Shown one piece after another: positions 57,528 through 64,000 of a stretch of 64,000 nucleotides of DNA. Location of the stretch: NCBI GenBank assembly GCA_004794655.1, contig SMMW01000504.1, positions 1,106,634 through 1,170,633 of the forward strand, read 5' to 3'. A program made the translations under genes and the position numbers. The stretch's first letter is position 1; every line of letters begins with the position of its first letter. This DNA is from Marisa cornuarietis (taxonomy: Eukaryota > Mollusca > Gastropoda > Architaenioglossa > Ampullariidae). The notes below the pieces were generated by a model that was not told where the DNA came from, searched no databases, and saw only the letters and a program-made list of their open reading frames with translations.

Positions 57528-58453
57528 GGTACTTGAAGGAAGATTCAACCTTTGATCACACGGAGTCCAACAACACTGGTACTGCCACCATGGCTGACAC
57601 CACTACTTTACCACCAGACCCTGTGTTGTTGCAAGAAGAATCCGAAGCACCAATAATTCCATCAAGATGCTCAGATGCTAAAACTTCACAACCATTAGGA
57701 GTGTCAGCAGCACCATCAACACCAGCAGCATCAGCACCCCCACCACCACTTGATTTAGCACCGCCTTCAAGTGAATCAACACCAGCACCATCACTACAAC
57801 TACCCCAATTACTTGATCTAGCACAGCCTCCTAGTGAATCAGCACCAGCACAAACACCAAGTACAGTACTAGCACCAGCACCTCCACCACTTGATCTAAC
57901 ACCACCTCTAAGCGAATCAGCACCAGCACCGCTTCCCCAACCACTTGATCTAATACCACCTACAAGCCAATCAGTACCACAATCTACACTAGCACCAGCA
58001 CCCCCACCACCACTAGCACCGTCTCCAAGCGAATCAGCACCAGCACAAACACCAAGATTAACAGCTACAGCACTAGCACAAGCACCCCAGTCACCTGAAC
58101 AAGCACCTCCTACAAGTCAATCAGCACCAGCACCAACAGCTACAGCACCAGCACAAGCACCCCCACCACTTGATCTAGCACCACCTCCAAACGAATCAGC
58201 ACCAGCGCCAACATCAACAGTTACAGCACCAAAACCGCCACGCCAACCACTTGATATAGCACCGCCTACAAGCCTAACAGCACCAGCATCAACAGCCACA
58301 TCACCAACACCCGCGTTATTGCCACCGCAGTCTCCACCAGCATCCAAACTAACACCTTCACGAGCACCCCCATTAGCACCATCACGAATACCTCGTTTAG
58401 CATCAAAACCTCTTCTTGTGAAATCAGCAGCACGACAGCTGAATCAGCGGTGA
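57528..58453 (+). CDS. Proline-rich repetitive cytoplasmic tail, last exon
   Basis: The acceptor CTTACTTTTGCAG is followed by two bases and 308 codons with TGA at 58451. The start YLKEDSTFDHTESNNTGTAT matches the short last exons at 4491 and 12413. From about residue 60 the sequence is a degenerate repeat of ~25-30 residues, P-P-P-L-D-L-A-P-P-x-S-E-S-A-P-A-P, with six L-D-L/I cores, then a basic C-terminal end (S-R-I-P-R-L-A-S-K-P, SAARQLNQR). Many PxxP sequences could bind SH3 domains. PLDLA/T also resembles the CtBP-type P-x-D-L-S motif. Repeats in the DNA (CCACTTGATCTAGCACC) show growth by slippage. An AATAAA follows at 58843. Confidence 0.75.
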
Positions 58454-58842
58454 CATCGCATCTCAAAAACACACGAGAAGCACCAAAATCACTGGTACCA
58501 GCATCGTCATCCACATCACCAACAGCACCAGCAGCTACTTCAACCCTACCAGCTACACCAGCACCTCCAGCTGCACCACTATGACGGTTTCCACTCTCCT
58601 GTAGGAATCTTGAACAGAACGAAAGAAGTAGAGTAGAGGCACCAAACTAACAGTTTCCGACATCAGACATCTTTATAGTACGTGGTTCATGTGTGAAAAT
58701 AGTAGTACTGCAAAACTTTCACCCAGACTGTTCTCAGCCAGCAACAAAAACTGTTGGTCAAGGTTGGGGTGGAGATTTCCAATGCACTTCTGCCTCTGAA
58801 CTGTTTATGGGTCACTCAACTGGCCTCCGTGATTTTTACTCT

Positions 58843-58848
58843 AATAAA
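58843..58848 (+). terminator. Polyadenylation signal AATAAA
   Basis: AATAAA about 390 bases after the stop of the Pro-rich exon, followed by a GTGTTTTGT GT/T-rich stretch, in the expected place for the end of the mRNA. Confidence 0.5.
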
Positions 58849-58867
58849 GCTAGTGTTTTGTCGAGCT

Positions 58868-58868
<1 letters not shown>

Positions 58869-58917
<49 letters not shown>
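58869..58917. repeat. (CA)n microsatellite
   Basis: About 24 CA units just after the polyadenylation signal. Confidence 0.95.
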
Positions 58918-58918
<1 letters not shown>

Positions 58919-59390
58919 GGCTCCCTAGAGCAAACCTATAACTTAAACCAGTATATATAAAGGTTCAATGAAAAAACAAATATGTGACTTCCATACTCAG
59001 AGTCGCTATGTTTACCCACAGATTAAACGCCAGCAGTTGTTGCCAGGATATTCATACTTAGTTGAACTTTTTCGTTTGACCTTAAGTAGGATTTTGAGAA
59101 GATGAAGCAAACGAGGACAATGAAAACTATATAGGTGACACTCTTCATGATTTTTGACATTGTCGGCGATTTGTACCCAATGAATACCGTTCAGTTTGAT
59201 TGATAACAGCAAAACGGAGTACCATGGTTACCAGGGACTACATCTAGTGTGAGAGTTGCTGAACTACTCCCATCCCTGAAAGGTTCCGTGAATGGGATTA
59301 AAGTTGACCTGAGTGCACGTGTCCTCCCGAGGGGCGTTTGAGAGCGAGTGTAAAATAATCTTCTTAAAGTACACTCGAGATTGTATTTGA

Positions 59391-59573
59391 CCGAGATCGC
59401 GCTGGTTCCATTCCCGATAAGCTCAGCAAACTTCCCCCAGTCGACCCAGCTGACGGGGTACCTGACTCCATAGAGGGTTGGGGAAGGTAAGGCAGCGAGG
59501 GGGAGGAGATGGCCACCACCCTCATGTAAAAGCTGGCACCGAGAAAAGTGGGGTCTCTAACACCTCACTCCCC
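59391..59573 (+). mobile_element. tRNA-derived SINE, third copy
   Basis: Starts in the tRNA-like head before a damaged B box (GGTTCCATTCC) and runs to ACACCTCACTCCCC. An 8-base deletion removes the GAATGG part of the body. Confidence 0.75.
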
Positions 59574-59804
59574 AACGACTTGAAAAGGTTATGGGATGAA
59601 CTTTACCTTTACCTTTTTTATAATGACTCGATTAGTCAGCCTGTCGCATGTCAAACGTTCTTGGGATGTCCACAAAGTGCATCGAGGGGTACAACTACAC
59701 TGATTAACAAATGTTTACAAAAGTCATGTTACTGAAATAAAACTAATCATTTCCAACCAATTTTTATATGCTCAAGACGAACATGACAATCAACATGCAA
59801 AATT

Positions 59805-60025
59805 TACTCTAGATTTTTTTGAAGAGCTCTCGAATCTGAGGACCCACAACACTCCTTTAATCTTTGCCTCGCTAGGTGGAGGAAATTTGTCATGTAGGTA
59901 TCGGAAAGTTGGCGAAGTCCCGTCCATTGCTTTCACGAAATTCTTTATCAAACCTAGTTTGATGTGAAGGGGTGGCAGCAGGATTTTCTGAGCCTCGACC
60001 AGAGCTGGGTGCTGGGTATTCTTCT
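59805..60025 (-). pseudogene. Fragment of a repeated invertebrate coding sequence
   Basis: On the minus strand KILLPPLHIKLGLIKNFVKA, F-R-Y-L-H-D-K-F-P, SEAKIKGV and, after a frameshift, GPQIRELFKKI then stop. I recall this L-P-P-L-H-I-K-L-G-L...GPQIREL series from many multicopy uncharacterised invertebrate proteins, probably mobile-element derived, but cannot name the family. The frameshift makes it a relic. Confidence 0.45.
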
Positions 60026-60321
60026 CTCCAACTGCAGCTTGTGGTGACTGTGTAAACGAGTTAATGAGTGCGGCTATGGACGCTGCTTGCTTGCTTTAAG
60101 CTACACATTATTAAAACAATTATATAAAAAGTTATTATAGAGTGTTTTGTTTTTCTTTTACTTCCGGAAGCGCAATAAATCACGAAGCAGAGGTCAGCCA
60201 AGTCATTATTCTATTGAGTGTTGTCTTTCGTTTTTGTTTTGTTTTTGTTTTGTTTTTTTGTTTTTTTTTGGGGGGAAACAAAACCCACTCGCAAGACAGC
60301 GCATATGTATGCGTGGGTATT

Positions 60322-60324
<3 letters not shown>

Positions 60325-60353
<29 letters not shown>
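60325..60353. repeat. (TG)n microsatellite
   Basis: Pure TG run after a T/G-rich stretch. Confidence 0.9.
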
Positions 60354-60356
<3 letters not shown>

Positions 60357-60359
60357 AAG

Positions 60360-62410
60360 TAAATAACACACACTTGTAAGGAACTGCATGTATGTGTGTG
60401 TGTCTTTGTGTGTTTTTCTGTGTGTCAGTGTGTTTGTATGTCTTTTCGTGTGACGTATTGGTGTGAGTGTGACACGGGCAAGATGTTTGAAAGAGAGACT
60501 GGCTTACTCTATCATCCTATATGTTATAGTACACATTGTATTTAACACAAATGTTCGATCGGTGCTTCAAGTCTAGGAGTTGACTACATTGGTTACTTAT
60601 ATAGTCTGACATAACTTTACTAACATCGATGAATCAAAAATACTGAAACCTGTTGAAAGTCCAAGGCGGACACGTGCACTGCTGCATATAATTAAAAAGA
60701 AACTGCACATAGTCGGAGATTTTTTAGAATAAAGTGAGAGACAACTGCTAAATGTTTTGCGATAATATAAACTCGGTGATGTCCCCTCTCGTTGATGAAA
60801 AGCAACCTTGGAGTTCCCAATTTAGAGAGACTAAGGAACTAAGCTGCTATTAGTTACTGATTCTGTTGCTATTCACAAACAATGTGTTTCTAGACAATTT
60901 ATTGTACAGGATTCTTTGTTGTGTTGGTATTGTTTATTTTCGTTAAAACGTCCTACTGACAGGTATATTAAATACATGTGTATTATTAACTTATCTCTTT
61001 TTCTTCTTATAAGATTTGCAGATACAACTGCTATGTCGCAAACTAAAAAAGGTTTTTTTAAATATTCTTGAATCATTAATTTACTTTTATTTGAAGTTTC
61101 TCACCTCCTCATTACTAAGTTCAGGAGCTAACAGAAGAACGCTGTTTCTGCTCTCGTCCACTCCATCAAATTTTTTTCTGAAAATAGTTTCGATCCTTTT
61201 GGTTTGCAGTTTGCAAGTGAAACTGTCTTCCATCTTATTACTGCCGAATATTAGAATAGAGAAAGTTAGTGCATGTAACCGAGTGTTGGGAAAGGATAAA
61301 GAGTGTCTTCCACTCAGTCTTTGGCAATATTTTCTTTTCCCGATTTGACGAGTTACACTAATAAATAAACAAAATAAGTCTGCTGCAGGTAATCGGGTTT
61401 TATGGTGTTTCAGTTTAAACATTATTTCACCTGTTTTAATCATGTCAAACTACACAGACTACTTAATGTCGATATTTTATCGCTTCTGTAAAAAATACAA
61501 TTATTTTCAGTTATAGAAAAACATTTATAGTAATTTTATATATTGTACTACGAATTTGTAAAGGCAAATATATTTATTGTTATACATGTAAAGCGAAAAT
61601 AACAATATTTTGAAACGTTTTAACTGTTTGGCTGCAGAGTACAAAAGTCTGTCAGTCACAAATATTTTTTGATGAATAAAATCTAAACTAAAGTGTCATG
61701 AACAAGAATGTATGTTCTTTCACAAGACATTTTAAAAAATAAATACGATAACTGTTAAGATTTTGTAATGATTTATACTGTGTGATCTGTTACAACGAGA
61801 ATAAAGTTGTGATAGTGGTGATAGTCGTATAAAATGTTTGCTCGCAATTTAAAATTTCGCTATATCTTTTCGAATGTCTGACCTTGTGTATAAAAATAAG
61901 TGGGACTAGTTTTGCCTTCCCTCTTTGAGTTACACATGGTTGTACTGGAGATACTGTGACCACAGATCAGCGATAAAACCATTCTACAGACACCGGGCTG
62001 TGGTTGTTCACACAATGGCAACAAACAGATGCCTGATTTCTCCTTCAGATATTCATTACCTGCACGTTACCCGAAACCCAAGACTGTTTCTTTCAGAAAC
62101 CTCTATGTAAGACCAAATGTAACCCCGTAAAAACCCAGGGCTGGCTGTCATACCAGTAGAGAAAATATCTTAGCAGATTCAAACTTTGCCGTAAGTTGAA
62201 AAAGGAAATATTTTGTTTGTTATCCTTCTCCAAAAACCAAACAGGAACATTGGTTTATTTCCGTGTTTTGACTCGTGTATGTCATCGTGATGGCCACAAA
62301 GCAGCTGAGAAGGAAATGTTTTGAAACAGAATAAACTCAGTTGTTTTCCTCATCTCGCAAATTGGTGTGTTGGATTCTATGGACGATGTTTTAAGATTAT
62401 CAGTTCATGC
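60360..62410. other. No gene seen
   Basis: AT-rich, without recognised element or duplicated cluster DNA. Open frames up to 118 codons (61087-61443, minus) have no recognisable domain and no splice-bounded counterpart elsewhere in the window. Confidence 0.4.
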
Positions 62411-62416
62411 TTCACG

Positions 62417-62498
62417 ATGCTGTGTTTCAAAAGACTTTATCGAACAAGATTCTTCATAGTTCTCCTTGTGACTGCTTTTGCCCAATTTCTGATGAAAG
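62417..62498 (+). CDS. Signal-peptide exon of a further gene
   Basis: ATG, 27 codons plus one base, donor GTGCGT, phase 1: MLCFKRLYRTRFFIVLLVTA then FAQFLMKG. Basic n-region and hydrophobic core are clear. Its length (82 nt) and phase match the exon at 55499, but the sequence is its own type. The next exons should lie right of the window, beyond the LINE at 63054. An ATG upstream in frame at about 62321 would give a longer, less plausible N-terminus. Confidence 0.5.
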
Positions 62499-62509
62499 GT
62501 GCGTACACG

Positions 62510-63050
62510 CAAGTTTGCTATTATATTTTATTTTTAAGAATATTCAGGATGGGAAATCAAAAAAGTTAGCCAAATGAAACAAACTACAAGCAATGTTTGT
62601 AACTTCCTTTATGAGTACAACATATGCAAGGGGAAAGGCAGGAAAGAGACAGAGAGTGAATAAAACTATGCACGCGCAGAAAAAACACAAATATATTCCT
62701 AAAAGACTTGCTAGCACAAATTTTGTACTAACTGGTAAACTTCAGTACAAGATACTGATGTTCTAAAATTTGGTGAATACCCATCCCCGTTCTATTTTTA
62801 AATCTATGTTTACAAACATCATAATGTACAGAAGAAAGTCAACAATGCAAAAGTCACGATTATACATACACTGTAAATATGTTTCTTCGCAAAGCCAATA
62901 GAACATATGTTAAGTATGATTTTCTTTAAGTCACTAGTCCTTTAATAGTAGATAACGTAAATGGTTCACTGTACTCATTCAATGATGCATCGATACTAAG
63001 AGAGAGGTGTTAATACTTATGAACATATATTGAGGTGTTTTATGTATATA
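62510..63050. other. Intron or intergenic DNA, no gene seen
   Basis: AT-rich; no exon with family features before the LINE. Confidence 0.4.
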
Positions 63051-63053
63051 TAA

Positions 63054-64000
63054 ATAATAATAATAATAATAATAGTGAAGATTTTTATAGCGCATATTCA
63101 CACTCATAGAGAGCATGCTCTTAGCGCTTAAAACGAGGAAGAGACGTGGACTAAGTAGATACAGAACAAAGGGACGAAAGAAAACGACAGTACTGACGAA
63201 ACAGAAAACAAAAGGCATCAAGTAACAGGAACAGAAAAATATAGTGATTCTGCGAGAAAGATGGGTAAAGTAGCAAGAGGGAAGGGGGCGGGGTTAAGAA
63301 GGACGAGCATTGTGTGGACTGTGTTAGGAGAAATGCTCAAGGAATAGGTGCGTTTTCAGTGCAGATTTGAAAGATTCAGTTGTAGGAAGGTGGCGGATAT
63401 GGAAAGGAAGAGAGTTCCATTGTTTTGCAGCACAGTAGCCAAAAGTCCTGTGACCATATGTTGTTGATCTGGTGACAGGAACAGTTAGGATACGGTCGTC
63501 AGACGAAGAGCGTAGTTGTCTGGACGGAGAGTAAGGGATGAGAAGTTCAGAGAAATAGTCAGGACAGGAGCCAGCAAAGAAATTAAAACACAGCACAGAC
63601 AGTTTGTACTGAATGCGAGAACGGATGGGTAGCCAGTGTAGAAAACGAAGGAGAGGAGTGACATGGTCCCGTTTCCTTGCACTAAGCACCAGACGTGCAG
63701 CAGAGTTCTGTACTCTCTGGAGTCTCTGAATGAGGTAGTCAGGGCAGCCTGCCAGCAAGGAGTTGCAGTAGTCAAGTCGAGAAAGAACAAACGCACAGAC
63801 AAGAGTGTTGGTAGCACGTGTAGAGAGAAAGTGACGGATAGCACTGATCTTACGGAGCTCATAATAGGCAGACCGACAGACAGCTGCTACATGTCTATCG
63901 AGAGTCATGTCGTCAGTGACAATAAATCCCAGATTCCTAACAGATGACGTGAAGGTGATGTTGCTGTCGCCCACCTTGATGTGATTGGGCAGACTGACGA
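63054..64000 (-). mobile_element. L2/CR1-like LINE, continues beyond window
   Basis: Minus strand. The 3' tail is (ATT)n (TAA units at 63054-63074 on plus). The ORF end is open for over 200 codons: SSVRNLGFIVTDDMTLDRHV, C-R-S-A-Y-Y-E-L-R-K-I, LSRLDYCNSLLAGCP, LQRVQNSAARLVL, LLRFLHWLPIRSRIQYKLSV and FGYCAAKQWNSLP. These are the standard C-terminal blocks of CR1/L2-group reverse transcriptases. It has no frame damage in the visible part and is almost identical to 53276-53789, so the family has been recently active. Confidence 0.85.

Larger units (their letters stand above)
47437..58453 (+). other. Locus IV gene model: SP-D1-D2-TM-long tail, 682 residues
   Basis: Joining 47437-47509, 51244-51588, 52123-52476, 55846-56046, 56551-56700 and 57528-58453 gives 2049 nt, 683 codons including TGA, all junctions phase 1. 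The product would have two Ig-like domains, one membrane helix and a ~350-residue Pro-rich cytoplasmic tail. The alternative is two genes: an orphan D1-D2 and a separate four-exon gene starting at 55499. The sequence alone cannot decide. Confidence 0.4.

Noticed and set aside
58117..58514. Gly/Val/Ala-rich minus-strand frames
   Set aside because: Antisense of the Pro-rich repeat exon, whose plus frame has an acceptor, the right phase and homologues.
61087..61443. 118-codon minus-strand frame
   Set aside because: No recognisable domain, no duplicated counterpart, no splice or start context; treated as chance.
1..64000. LTR retrotransposon or viral insertion
   Set aside because: No long terminal repeats, primer-binding site, gag, protease or envelope-like frame seen; all reverse transcriptases here are of non-LTR type.

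Overview
This is intron-rich, AT-rich animal DNA. Exons are short and bounded by GT/AG, and the window is full of CA/TG, ATG and AT microsatellites, several non-LTR retrotransposon clades (Rex1-like, L1/Tx1-like, an RNase H-bearing I-type, an L2/CR1-like) and a tRNA-derived SINE. The mix suits a lophotrochozoan, most likely a gastropod mollusc; no gene in the window fixes the species. There are no bacterial-type operons, rRNA genes or CRISPR arrays.

The window is a tandemly duplicated cluster of genes for small cell-surface receptors, none of which I can name. The building block is a ~115-118-residue Ig-like domain on one exon. It has an unusual C-x8-C-x6-C-x-C cysteine cluster, then an N-Y-S-L sequon, and an F-strand motif D-S/Y-G-x-W where ordinary Ig domains have D-x-G-x-Y-x-C. 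There are three types in fixed order, D1-D2-D3 (345, 354 and 354 nt). Almost all exons of the family (signal peptide, Ig, transmembrane, cytoplasmic) begin and end in phase 1, so they can be combined freely.

Layout: 1-1500, 3' end of locus I (D3 and a tail-less TM exon). 3000-4700, remnant of a 'tailed' gene (signal peptide, decayed cytoplasmic exon, last exon). 5000-9900, duplicated non-coding DNA with a LINE relic and a Rex1-like LINE. 9929-12555, a second tailed gene (TM, cytoplasmic and last exons). 12600-16000, a second copy of much of 5000-6900. 16514-23832, locus II, with a nonsense codon in D1. 25000-27400, decayed LINE pieces. 28943-35593, locus III; signal peptide, D1, D2, D3 and TM join in frame to a 405-residue protein with no cytoplasmic tail. 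36986-40000, a tail region broken by an L1/Tx1-like insertion. 41456, a truncated fourth Ig-like exon. 43850-46160, TM relic, a TTAA-flanked element and LINE/signal-peptide relics. 47437-58453, locus IV, with two signal-peptide exons, a 2.1 kb LINE in the first intron, D1, D2, no D3, then a third signal-peptide exon, a TM exon, a cytoplasmic exon and a ~300-residue proline-rich last exon. 62417, a further signal-peptide exon; the cluster probably continues beyond the window, whose right end is an L2/CR1-like LINE.

How it may work (inference): the family makes paired membrane proteins, some ending right after the membrane segment and some with cytoplasmic tails. Paralogues differ most inside the cysteine cluster, as expected of a recognition or immune receptor family under diversifying selection. 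No ligand or function can be read from the sequence.
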